Under the pieces are notes generated by a model. It saw nothing but the letters and a program-made list of their open reading frames with translations. It was not told where the DNA came from and did not search any database. The position numbers and the translations under genes are program-made. Below are positions 1-6,919 of a stretch of 19,441 bases of DNA, one piece after another. Origin of the DNA: CAMYLY01 sp039587215 (GTDB lineage Bacteria; Gemmatimonadota; Gemmatimonadetes; Gemmatimonadales; GWC2-71-9); assembly GCA_039587215.1 (NCBI GenBank), contig JBDHIW010000030.1, positions 1 to 19,441 on the forward strand, written 5' to 3'. The stretch's first letter is position 1. Each line of letters starts with the position of its first letter.

Positions 1-735
1 CTGCGACACGGTCACGTCGTCCTTCGGCTGGATCAGCAGGCCCATCCACCCCCATCCGTAGTTCATGTGCTTCTTGAAGGTCGTGTGGGGGATGAAGACC
101 CGCGGGCTGTTGCCCTCCCCGAAGATGTCGGGAGGGGGATTGAAGACGCCGATGACCTCGAACGGGACGTTGTTGATCTTGATCCGCTTCCCGATGGGGT
201 CGAGGTTCGTGAACAACTCCTCGGCGATGCGCGAGTTGACGACCGCCTTCCGCGCGCTCGCGTGGTACTCGAGGTTCGTGAACGATCGGCCGGGGAAAAT
301 GTCTCCGCCGCCGACCTCGGTCCACTGCACCCCCCGACCCTGAATGCTGGTCTGCGAGAGTTCGCGCCCCCCGTAACTGAGCGGGCCGCCGGTTCCCTCG
401 TCTTCGACCACGAAGGCGACGGACGAAAGTCCGCGAATGCGCTCGCCTTCTTCGATGCTGATGGGCGGCTTGCGCCGCCACGGACTCCGCTCGTCGGAGC
501 CGTCGGAAATCTGGATGCCGCCTTGGAAGTGCCGCACGACGAAGAACGTGCGGGGGCCCAACTGGTTGAAGATGTCTTCCACGCCACGGTTGATCCCGGT
601 GATCATCGAGCCGATGACCATGACGACCATCACGCCGATCGCGACACCGAGAATCGTCAGCGCGGCGCGCGCTTTGTTGGCGTTGATGGACGAGAGCGCG
701 ATGCCGACGCCTTCATTGAGGGAGGAGAAGATCAT
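1..735 (-). CDS. MacB/FtsX-type ABC transporter permease 2 (3' end outside window)
   Basis: The frame is open from the ATG at 735 to the left edge of the window, giving 245 residues with no stop, so the C-terminal part lies outside. The N-terminus (MIFSSLNEGVGIALSSINANK) leads into a first membrane helix at about residues 21-45 (ARAALTILGVAIGVMVVMVIG). A long extracytoplasmic MacB_PCD-like domain follows, with the typical phrases NRGVEDIFNQLGPRTFFV and IAEELFTNLDPIGKRIKI. The missing part should hold the three C-terminal FtsX-family helices. It begins 6 nt after the stop of permease 1, so the two are almost certainly co-transcribed and may form a heterodimer served by the single upstream ATPase. 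This is the MacB-like class of mechanotransmission exporters that work with a periplasmic adaptor and a TolC-type channel. The family call is firm; the substrate cannot be read from sequence. Confidence 0.88.
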   Translation of the reverse strand, partial: MIFSSLNEGVGIALSSINANKARAALTILGVAIGVMVVMVIGSMITGINRGVEDIFNQLGPRTFFVVRHFQGGIQISDGSDERSPWRRKPPISIEEGERIRGLSSVAFVVEDEGTGGPLSYGGRELSQTSIQGRGVQWTEVGGGDIFPGRSFTNLEYHASARKAVVNSRIAEELFTNLDPIGKRIKINNVPFEVIGVFNPPPDIFGEGNSPRVFIPHTTFKKHMNYGWGWMGLLIQPKDDVTVSQ

Positions 736-741
736 GGTCGT

Positions 742-1983
742 CTACTCCGAGCGCATGGCGACGACAGGGTCAAGCCGGGCGGCGCGACTGGCCGGATACA
801 GCCCGGCCGCGATGCCGACACCGGCTCCGAGTAAGACGCCGACCACCATCGACCAGGGGGCCACGCGCGCCGGCAGGAACGTCGTCGCCTGCACGATGCC
901 GGCGGCACCGAGCCCCGTGCCGATGCCGATGGCGGCACCGACGATGGCCAAGGTGGCGGACTCCACGAGGAACTGCCGCAGGATGTCGCGGCGGCGCGCA
1001 CCCAGCGACTTGCGGATACCGATCTCGCGGGTTCGCTCCGATACGGACATCAGCATGATGTTCATGATCACGATGCCGCCTACGACGAGCGAGATGCTCA
1101 CCAGGCCCGGCAGCGCCATCATCAGGACGCGGTTGATGTTGTCCCAGAAATCCAGGACGGCGTCTGCTGTCTCGAGCGCGAACGGTCCGTCTTCGCTGGG
1201 CCGGACGTGCCGGCGGGTGCGCATCACGGCCTCCGCCTCGCCCATCGCGACGTCCAAGTCTTCGAGGGTCCGCGTCTTCACGACAAGCGCGTCGATGACG
1301 CGCGGCGGGTTCACGAACCGCTTGACCGGCGAGATGGCCGGCGCGACGACGAACTTGTCGAGGGACAGACCGAAAAGATTCCCCTGTGACTCGACGATCC
1401 CGATGACGCGATACGGCATGCCGCGGATCTTCACCGACCGGCCGAGGGGGTCGGCCCCGCGGAACAGTCGCTCGGCTAGTTCCTGCCCGAGTACGGCAAC
1501 GGGCTGACCCGCGCGTGCTTCCTGCTGGCTGAACGGGCGGCCCTGCGCGAACTCCCACTCCTTGACCCGGAAGTAGTCCTCGGTCGCACCGGTGACCTCC
1601 ACGTCCCGTACCTCGAGCCCCTCGTACTCGACGGCGGCGCGGGCCGAAGACTCCCACGCCGCCACGAACGGCACCGAAATCGCCGCCGTCACGGCGCGGG
1701 CGTCCTCGTAGCTGATGCGCGGGCGCCGCCGCCACTCGCGCCAGGTTTCCCGGGTGATGTTGCCGGCCTGGAAACCGGGGTACCGGCGCATGTGAAAGGT
1801 GTTCACGCCCAGGAGCTGCCCGGCGAACCGGTCGGTCATGTAGCTGTTCATGCCCTCGACGATCGACACGACCGCGATCAAGAAGGTGACCCCGATGAAG
1901 ACGCCGATCACGGCGAACGAACTTTTCATCTTGTGATTCCAGATCACCTGGAGCGCAAGTCGAATCGCTTCGCGGAACGGCAT
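742..1983 (-). CDS. MacB/FtsX-type ABC transporter permease 1
   Basis: This 413-residue protein has the four-helix MacB/FtsX plan. One N-terminal helix lies near residues 22-45 (SSFAVIGVFIGVTFLIAVVS). A large extracytoplasmic domain spans roughly residues 46-285. Three C-terminal helices follow, at about 288-315, 335-365 and 378-400. The cytoplasmic loop phrase SERTREIGIRKSLGARRRDI is the hallmark of FtsX-domain permeases and contacts the ATPase. The C-terminus (YPASRAARLDPVVAMRSE) is also typical. The ATG at 1983 lies 3 nt after the original stop of the ATPase frame (TGA at 1989-1987), which supports that start. It is a paralogue of, but clearly different from, the next permease, so the exporter probably uses a permease heterodimer. 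It should power extrusion of a drug, lipid, peptide or siderophore through the neighbouring adaptor and TolC-like channel; the substrate is unknown. Confidence 0.92.
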   Translation of the reverse strand: MPFREAIRLALQVIWNHKMKSSFAVIGVFIGVTFLIAVVSIVEGMNSYMTDRFAGQLLGVNTFHMRRYPGFQAGNITRETWREWRRRPRISYEDARAVTAAISVPFVAAWESSARAAVEYEGLEVRDVEVTGATEDYFRVKEWEFAQGRPFSQQEARAGQPVAVLGQELAERLFRGADPLGRSVKIRGMPYRVIGIVESQGNLFGLSLDKFVVAPAISPVKRFVNPPRVIDALVVKTRTLEDLDVAMGEAEAVMRTRRHVRPSEDGPFALETADAVLDFWDNINRVLMMALPGLVSISLVVGGIVIMNIMLMSVSERTREIGIRKSLGARRRDILRQFLVESATLAIVGAAIGIGTGLGAAGIVQATTFLPARVAPWSMVVGVLLGAGVGIAAGLYPASRAARLDPVVAMRSE

Positions 1984-2597
1984 GGGTCAGGCAGCGTCCT
2001 GCACGGTGTCACTGTGGACGAATCCGTCGAGCAGCGTGACGACGCGGCGGGCATGCTCGGCGATGTGAGGTTTCCCGTGGGCTCGTCGGCAAGCAGGATG
2101 CTCGGATCGTTCACGAGGGCCCGCGCGATGGCGACGCGCTGCCGCTGCCCGCCCGACAGTTCGCTGGGCCGGTGGTGCATACGATCGGCCAGCCCGACCC
2201 GCTCGAGCGCCCGCGAGGCCTTGGCCCGGCGTTCCCGCCCCGGGATACCCGCGTAGACCAGAGGGAGTTCGACGTTGTGCAGTGCGCTCGCCCGCGGCAG
2301 CAGGTTGAACGTCTGGAAGACGAACCCGATTTCACGGTTGCGCACACGTGCCAGCTCGTCGTCGCCCATGCGCGAGACCTCGATGCCGTTGAGCCAATAC
2401 TCCCCGGCGGTGGGTGTGTCGAGGCATCCGATGAGGTTCATGAGAGTCGACTTGCCCGATCCCGACGGTCCCATGATCGCCACGTAGTCGTTTCGGTCGA
2501 TAGCAAGATCGACGGTGCGAAGGGCATGCACCGTCTCCGCGCCCATGCGATATTCGCGCGTCAGCTCCCGTACTCTGATGACTGGTCCGTCGGTCAT
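1944..2597 (-). CDS. MacB-type ABC transporter ATPase, damaged by an internal out-of-frame deletion
   Basis: The first 177 residues are a normal LolD/MacB-type nucleotide-binding domain. Walker A is GPSGSGKST at residues 43-51, the Q-loop glutamine is Q95, the signature LSGGQ is at 147-151 and Walker B ILLADE is at 167-172. After GNL (176-177) the family expects an aspartate-containing D-loop, about 30 residues, and then the switch histidine (VTHE). Here the open frame instead gives a low-complexity tail (TSPSMPAASS...) that ends at 1944 inside permease 1. The expected ending is visible one frame away: HIAEHARRVVTLLDGF and onward to a TGA at 1989-1987, 3 nt before permease 1. The gene starts with an ATGA overlap with the adaptor stop, so it is translationally coupled. 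As written, the product lacks the D-loop and H-loop and should not hydrolyse ATP productively. Either the gene is decaying or the assembly has collapsed about 90-100 nt. Confidence 0.85.
   Translation of the reverse strand: MTDGPVIRVRELTREYRMGAETVHALRTVDLAIDRNDYVAIMGPSGSGKSTLMNLIGCLDTPTAGEYWLNGIEVSRMGDDELARVRNREIGFVFQTFNLLPRASALHNVELPLVYAGIPGRERRAKASRALERVGLADRMHHRPSELSGGQRQRVAIARALVNDPSILLADEPTGNLTSPSMPAASSRCSTDSSTVTPCRTLPDPCRSAKRFDLRSR
1987..2066 (-). pseudogene. Out-of-frame C-terminal remnant of the ABC ATPase
   Basis: Read in the frame ending at TGA 1989-1987, this stretch encodes HIAEHARRVVTLLDGF followed by VHSDTVQDAA. That is the usual ending of MacB/LolD-type ATPases after the VTHEP switch-histidine motif. 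It has no start of its own and is out of frame with the N-terminal part. Its stop is 3 nt before the ATG of permease 1, the spacing expected for the intact operon. It therefore marks where the full-length ATPase once ended, or ends in a correct assembly. Confidence 0.8.
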
Positions 2598-3847
2598 GAC
2601 GAAGTCTCCGTCGTATCGACTCGGTTGGAGGCCCGCACCGTCGATCCTTCCCGCAGATCGCGGATGGTCTGATACGGACCGGCGACGATGGAGTCGCCCT
2701 CGGTCAAACCTTCCAGAATCTCGAAGTATTCTTCACCCGCGATGCCGACCCGGACGGGACGGAACTTCGCCTCGCCGCTCTCGACCACGAACACGCCCTC
2801 GACTTCTTCTTCGGCTTCCGTCGTGTCCTGCGGGTTCGTCTCGGTGGAGATGGGGGTGTGCTCGCGCACGGTGAGTGCGATGATCGGCAGGCTCAGGGCG
2901 CTGTCCCGTGTGGCGGTCACGATGCGGGCCGTGGCCGACAGGTCCGGACGGATGTCCGTCGGTGGATTGTCGAGCGTGACCTCGACGTCATAGTCCACCG
3001 CCTGGTTGGTGCCGGACCCGGCTGCCGCCGTCCGTACGGCGCTCTTGGACACCTTGGTCACGCGCCCCGTGAAGGTGGAATCGGGAAACGCGTCGATCGT
3101 GATCTCGGTCGAGTCACCGAGGTGGAGCCGCACGACATCCGTCTCGTCGACTTTCACGTTCACTTGGATGACCGACAGGTCGCTGATGGTCATCAAGAGA
3201 CCGGTCTCGCGTGAGAACGTCCCGGGCACCGCGACCTCGCCCTCCTCGACGGCCAGGCGGGTCACCTCGCCGGACATGGGCGCACGCAGCACCGTCTTCG
3301 CCAGCTGCTCGCGCGCCTGGGTCAGCGACGCGCGCGACTGCTCGACCTGATACCGCGCCGATGTGGCGATGGCCTCGGAGACTTCGAACTGCGTCTGTGC
3401 CTGCTCGAGCTGTTCGTCCGAGACGAGGTTCGCATCCTGTTCGCGGAGCGCGGTGGCGCGCTCGAGCGCACGACGCGCCTGATCGCGATTCGCACGCGAC
3501 TGGAGCGCCGACGCTTCGGCCGAGGCGAGTGCCGCCTGGGCCCGCGCCACGTTCGCCTCGTACTCGGACGGATCGATCCGGAGCACGAGATCGCCTCGCT
3601 GGACCCAATCGCCTTCCTCTACGGGGATGGCGATGATCCGACCGGTGATGTCCGAGCTGACGTCGACGGACGTCTGCGGTTCGATCTGCCCGCTCGCGGT
3701 CACCGTCGACACCAAGGCTCGCCGTTCGACGGACTCGATCCGCACGGATTCGGCGCGGTCACCGCCCTTGGCGGCGTTCAGGGAGACGATCGCCACGATG
3801 GCGACGCCGATGCCTCCGAAAACCAGAATCTTGTTTCGTCGTGTCAT
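2594..3847 (-). CDS. Periplasmic adaptor (membrane-fusion protein) of MacA/HlyD type
   Basis: This 417-residue protein has a single N-terminal membrane anchor at about residues 6-25 (KILVFGGIGVAIVAIVSLNA). The first lipoyl half follows (ASGQIEPQTSVDVSSDITGRI), with the adaptor phrase VEEGDWVQRGDLVLRID. An alpha-helical hairpin rich in A/Q/R/E occupies about residues 90-180. The second lipoyl half (VLRAPMSGEVTRLAVEEGEV) and beta-barrel/membrane-proximal domains complete it. An acidic insert (TNPQDTTEAEEEVEG) lies near residue 350. It should bridge the inner-membrane permeases to the TolC-like channel. It starts 15 nt after the channel gene, with AGGA upstream, and its stop overlaps the ATPase start as ATGA. 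The call as an RND/MacA-like adaptor is firm. The ABC partner genes make the MacA type the right reading here. Confidence 0.92.
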   Translation of the reverse strand: MTRRNKILVFGGIGVAIVAIVSLNAAKGGDRAESVRIESVERRALVSTVTASGQIEPQTSVDVSSDITGRIIAIPVEEGDWVQRGDLVLRIDPSEYEANVARAQAALASAEASALQSRANRDQARRALERATALREQDANLVSDEQLEQAQTQFEVSEAIATSARYQVEQSRASLTQAREQLAKTVLRAPMSGEVTRLAVEEGEVAVPGTFSRETGLLMTISDLSVIQVNVKVDETDVVRLHLGDSTEITIDAFPDSTFTGRVTKVSKSAVRTAAAGSGTNQAVDYDVEVTLDNPPTDIRPDLSATARIVTATRDSALSLPIIALTVREHTPISTETNPQDTTEAEEEVEGVFVVESGEAKFRPVRVGIAGEEYFEILEGLTEGDSIVAGPYQTIRDLREGSTVRASNRVDTTETSS

Positions 3848-3862
3848 CTGGTGGTCATTCCT

Positions 3863-5347
3863 CTAGCGGAGTGGGCGACCGACAGCGGCCTCGAGGGTCG
3901 CGATTGCCCGATGATAGGTGTAGACGGCGTTGATGTAGTCGGCTTCGGCTTGCTCGGCCGCGACTTGGGCGTCGAGAAGCTCGAAGAACGTCCCCGATCC
4001 GACCCGGTACCGCTCGGTCGCGAGGCGAAGCTGCTCCTGCGCGGCGACCCGGTTCTCTTCCTGAATTCTAATGGCTTCGTAGGCGGCGCGGAGGGCGTAA
4101 TACGCCTGACTCACGTCCGTGCGTACCTGAAGCTCGCGAGCCCGCACCGCTTCCATCGCGTCGTCGGTTTGCGCGGACGCCTGGGCGATCTCGGCGGGCC
4201 GACTGAACTGCGTGAAGAGCGGCAGCGACACGCCCAGGGACGCCTGGAACGGCTGGGACGTGAAGCTGAAGGGGAAGACGCTGTTGGAGGTGCGAATCGC
4301 CTGCTCGGCGTCGGGTGTGAATCCGAGCAGCGAACAGTTCTGCGGCGTCGATCCCGCATTGAGGTAGTTCTGGTTGAGGAACTCGCACTCTGCGATCGCC
4401 GCGGTCGCACCGGCCTGCGCCTGCTGGATCAGCACATCGGTATTCGTGAACTGCTGCGTGAATCCGGACCACCCCGCCGAGAACTGCAGCGACGGCAGCC
4501 ACGAAGACTTGGATGCGCGCTCGGTGGCGCGCGCCGACGCGGCTTGGGCGCGGAGGACCGACAGGTCGGGATTGGTGGAGGCGGCCTCACCCAGCAGGTT
4601 GCTCAGCTCCCACCCCGGCTGGGCGATCGGGAACGTGTCGGTCAGCGTGACGGCGGCCGGATTGTCGGGCGCCGGCAGGCCCATGAACTGGAACAGGCGC
4701 AGTTTCTCGACGGTCACGGCGTGGTCCGCCTGAAGCAGAGCGACCTCGGACTGGCCTCGCGCCACCTGTGCCTGCCGCACGTCGAGGAGCGTGTTCTGTC
4801 CGACGTCGAAGCGCGCCTGTGCCAGCCGCAAGAACTCTTCGTTCCGCTCGAGTTGCCGCCGCGCGAGGTCGAACTGGGCTCCCGCCTGCAGCACGGCGAG
4901 ATATTGCTGCGTGATGGAACTCTCGAGGTTCACTTCTGCACCCTCGATCGCCGCGTCGGCCGCCCGCAACCGCGCGGAGGCCACTCCGGGCTGCATCAGC
5001 GTGCGTCCGGAGAACTGCATCGACAGGCCAAGGCTGTACGAGGATCCGATCGTGGCGGACGTCTGATTGAACTCCGCTGTCAGAAACCGCTGACGCCCGG
5101 CGCCGCGGTAGTTCAGGCCGCCCGACAGCGTGAACTGCGGCAGAAACGCACCGTACGCACTCCGCACCCCCCACGCGGCCGGAGAGCGATCGTTCCGCGT
5201 CTGCCGGAGTGCCGGATTGAAGTCCACCGCGAGCTCGATCGCGTCGCGAAGGCTCAGCGACGTCGGGACCGGGGGCGTGATACTCTGTGCCTGCAGGACT
5301 GCGGGAGCCAGGACGAGGGCCAGGGTGCATGCGATCCGATGAGACAT
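3863..5347 (-). CDS. TolC-family outer-membrane efflux protein
   Basis: This protein has 494 residues. The chosen start (ATG at 5347, preceded by AAGGGC) gives a clean signal peptide (MSHRIACTLALVLAPAVLQA, cleavage near AQS). Longer upstream starts would add a polar segment in front of it. Two outer-membrane efflux-protein repeats follow. The first begins at SLSLRDAIELAVDFNPALRQ. The second is marked by DLSVLRAQAASARATERASK and ends in the usual YYALRAAYEAIRIQEENRVAAQEQLRLA and TFFELLDAQVAAEQAEADYINAVY helices. A loop near residues 325-345 carries a cysteine pair (AECEFLN...PQNCSLLGF). It sits where TolC extracellular loops lie, so a surface disulfide is possible. As first gene of the operon it should form the trimeric exit duct for the adaptor and ABC permeases downstream. 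Confidence 0.93.
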   Translation of the reverse strand: MSHRIACTLALVLAPAVLQAQSITPPVPTSLSLRDAIELAVDFNPALRQTRNDRSPAAWGVRSAYGAFLPQFTLSGGLNYRGAGRQRFLTAEFNQTSATIGSSYSLGLSMQFSGRTLMQPGVASARLRAADAAIEGAEVNLESSITQQYLAVLQAGAQFDLARRQLERNEEFLRLAQARFDVGQNTLLDVRQAQVARGQSEVALLQADHAVTVEKLRLFQFMGLPAPDNPAAVTLTDTFPIAQPGWELSNLLGEAASTNPDLSVLRAQAASARATERASKSSWLPSLQFSAGWSGFTQQFTNTDVLIQQAQAGATAAIAECEFLNQNYLNAGSTPQNCSLLGFTPDAEQAIRTSNSVFPFSFTSQPFQASLGVSLPLFTQFSRPAEIAQASAQTDDAMEAVRARELQVRTDVSQAYYALRAAYEAIRIQEENRVAAQEQLRLATERYRVGSGTFFELLDAQVAAEQAEADYINAVYTYHRAIATLEAAVGRPLR

Positions 5348-5396
5348 GATTGCCCTTATAGCGTGTCGGTTGGCGGTTTGAGGTCTGAGTGCGCTA

Positions 5397-5408
5397 CGTC
5401 CCTGGACG
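5397..5408. promoter_or_regulatory. Short dyad in the leader of the efflux operon
   Basis: CGTCC-CT-GGACG is a perfect 5-bp inverted repeat 50 bp upstream of the TolC-like gene start. The surrounding gap (5348-5510) holds no gene and must contain the operon promoter. Its distal end (about 5480-5510) is AT-rich compared with the rest. I see no convincing -35/-10 pair. An operator for a local repressor is possible, but so is chance. Confidence 0.25.
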
Positions 5409-5510
5409 GGCACAAGTTTCAGGTCGTGACAGTTTCCCCCCCGACCGGACGAGGGCTCAGGCCGGAGCAGAGATGTGGTGAAGCAATCTAAACTGTTTGT
5501 GTTATTGAGG

Positions 5511-6167
5511 TTACGGCTCTGCACCGGCTCGGCGGACCGTCACGCCCGCACGTGGAAACTCCACCTGCCAGATCCGACCGGCGTCGTCGGTGACGATGAC
5601 CCGCTCCAGGCTTCCCTCACCGAGCCGGATCACCCGCCGGCCGCGCCCGTCTCGGCCGCCGGACACCACCGGCGCGGTCTGGCGGTCCCCCCCGGGGCCG
5701 ATGAGACCGGCGGCGGCCTCGTCCGGCAGGCGCCCGACCAGCATGAGGGGCGCCACCGAGAGTGAGTCGACGAGCAGGACGGGGTCCCTGGCCGGGAACT
5801 CGCGGGTCGCCTCACCAGCTGCAGTGATCATCCGCAGGGTCAACCGGTGCTCCAACACGCTCACGAGGGTACTCCGCTCGTCGCCTCCACGGACGGCCAC
5901 CTGTGCAGATTGGAGCCTGAAGTCGGGCCCGAACTCGAGCGCGGTCGCAGCGTACGTCACTGGACGTGCTGGGGGGAATGCGGCATCCGAGGTCACGATC
6001 ACGCCGGCCGCGCCACCCCGATCCCGGATAGTGACGCGCTCCCGACCGATCAGCGTGGTTCCGCGGTAGTAGTCGAACGTGACGTCCTCGTTCGGGCCAT
6101 CCTGCGCGGGCGTGCCGGACCCGATCGCTGCGGCGAGGACGGCAAGGAAACGGAGAACCGGTGTCAC
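5511..6167 (-). CDS. Secreted protein of unknown function, coupled to the creatininase-family gene
   Basis: I do not recognise a named family. The chosen start is GTG at 6167. It overlaps the stop of the upstream hydrolase as GTGA, has GGGAG seven bases upstream and yields a short signal peptide (MTPVLRFLAVLAAAIGSGTPAQ). Longer forms of the frame run antisense through the hydrolase and are not credible. The mature part of about 195 residues looks beta-rich. It begins DVTFDYYRGTTLIGRERVTI and ends DDAGRIWQVEFPRAGVTVRRAG, with alternating hydrophobic residues and no cysteines. This resembles periplasmic or outer-membrane-associated beta-sheet proteins that carry lipid-like or polysaccharide ligands, but that is only a structural impression. 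The 4-bp overlap implies a shared job or shared dosage with the hydrolase. The length is 218 residues. Confidence 0.75.
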   Translation of the reverse strand: MTPVLRFLAVLAAAIGSGTPAQDGPNEDVTFDYYRGTTLIGRERVTIRDRGGAAGVIVTSDAAFPPARPVTYAATALEFGPDFRLQSAQVAVRGGDERSTLVSVLEHRLTLRMITAAGEATREFPARDPVLLVDSLSVAPLMLVGRLPDEAAAGLIGPGGDRQTAPVVSGGRDGRGRRVIRLGEGSLERVIVTDDAGRIWQVEFPRAGVTVRRAGAEP

Positions 6168-6919
6168 GATCGACTCCCATCTTGCTCGGGCTCGAAGACC
6201 CGTTGGGCGATTCGGTCGTAGATGGCGCGGTACAGCTCCGCGCCCTGCTGCGCGGAGGCGAGCGACGGGCTTCCCACCGATCCGGGACTCCCCTTCGGAA
6301 TGGCGTTTCGGGCCCCACGGGCGTATCGGTGTGCGCCGCGCCGTCCGACGGCGAAGTCCTGCGCGCGGTCGATGTCGACCAGCGACTCGTCTAGGTAGAG
6401 CAACAGTGACGTGTCGATCTCGCCGCCGTGGATCGGCGTGCCCGCGCTCGCCGCGATGTGTTCGAGCGGCAGGCTGAAGACGTCGACGACCTGAACGCGC
6501 GCGGAGCGGGTGCGCGCGGCACTCAGGGCCTCGTGGTGCGGGTCCTGGCCGTGGGCGGTGAGGATGATGAACTCGCGGACGCCCCCGAGCTCCCATGCGC
6601 CGACCAGGTCGTTGAGCATGCGGTGCAGCGTCTTGCGACGGACGGACGCGGCGCCGGCAAAGGCGAGCCGAGTTGCCGCGTTCACGCCATATTCAAGGGT
6701 CGGCGCCCGCAGGACACGGTAGGCGGCAGACAGGTCGTCCGCGAGCCGTTCGACAATCAGTGTGTCGCAGCCCAGCGGGAGGTGGGGGCCGTGCTGCTCC
6801 GTCGTGCCGATCGGCACGATGAGCCTCGGGTCGCGACGCAGGTGCATCGATACCACGTTGGGGGTGAGACGCTTGATGGAAAGCGGCGCGTGAGCCGGGC
6901 CCGTGTCCGGCTGACTCAC
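6164..6919 (-). CDS. Creatininase-family metal-dependent amidohydrolase
   Basis: The hallmark PIGTTEQHGPHLPLGCD lies at residues 36-52 and supplies the metal-binding set E41, H43 and D52. TAHGQ at 121-125 gives H123, in place of the usual NGHGG. HGGEIDTS at 164-171 gives E167, matching the family HAGE motif. The family includes creatinine amidohydrolase and related ring- or amide-opening enzymes, so the exact substrate is open. The start is uncertain. GTG at 6919 gives 251 residues and keeps the conserved N-terminal stretch LTPNVVSMHLRRDPRL. ATG at 6847 would cut into it. GTG 6919 makes its 5' end overlap that of the divergent kinase by 30 bp. It shares a GTGA overlap with the downstream secreted-protein gene. 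The central FPGT-like region (FAGAAS) and the NGHGGN motif are degenerate, so catalysis on classic creatininase substrates is doubtful. Confidence 0.85.
   Translation of the reverse strand: MSQPDTGPAHAPLSIKRLTPNVVSMHLRRDPRLIVPIGTTEQHGPHLPLGCDTLIVERLADDLSAAYRVLRAPTLEYGVNAATRLAFAGAASVRRKTLHRMLNDLVGAWELGGVREFIILTAHGQDPHHEALSAARTRSARVQVVDVFSLPLEHIAASAGTPIHGGEIDTSLLLYLDESLVDIDRAQDFAVGRRGAHRYARGARNAIPKGSPGSVGSPSLASAQQGAELYRAIYDRIAQRVFEPEQDGSRS

Noticed and set aside
3851..5491. 546-codon open frame on the plus strand across the TolC-like gene
   Set aside because: It is antisense to a clear TolC-family gene and is arginine/glycine-rich without motifs, as expected of a shadow frame in GC-rich DNA.
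5348..5510. Sigma-70 promoter for the efflux operon
   Set aside because: The AT-rich part (about 5480-5510) is suggestive, but no -35/-10 pair with proper spacing could be defended.
6428..6889. N-terminal extension of the kinase
   Set aside because: It overlaps the conserved creatininase motifs on the other strand and lacks any signal or domain. GTG 6890 has a ribosome site and leads straight into a membrane helix.
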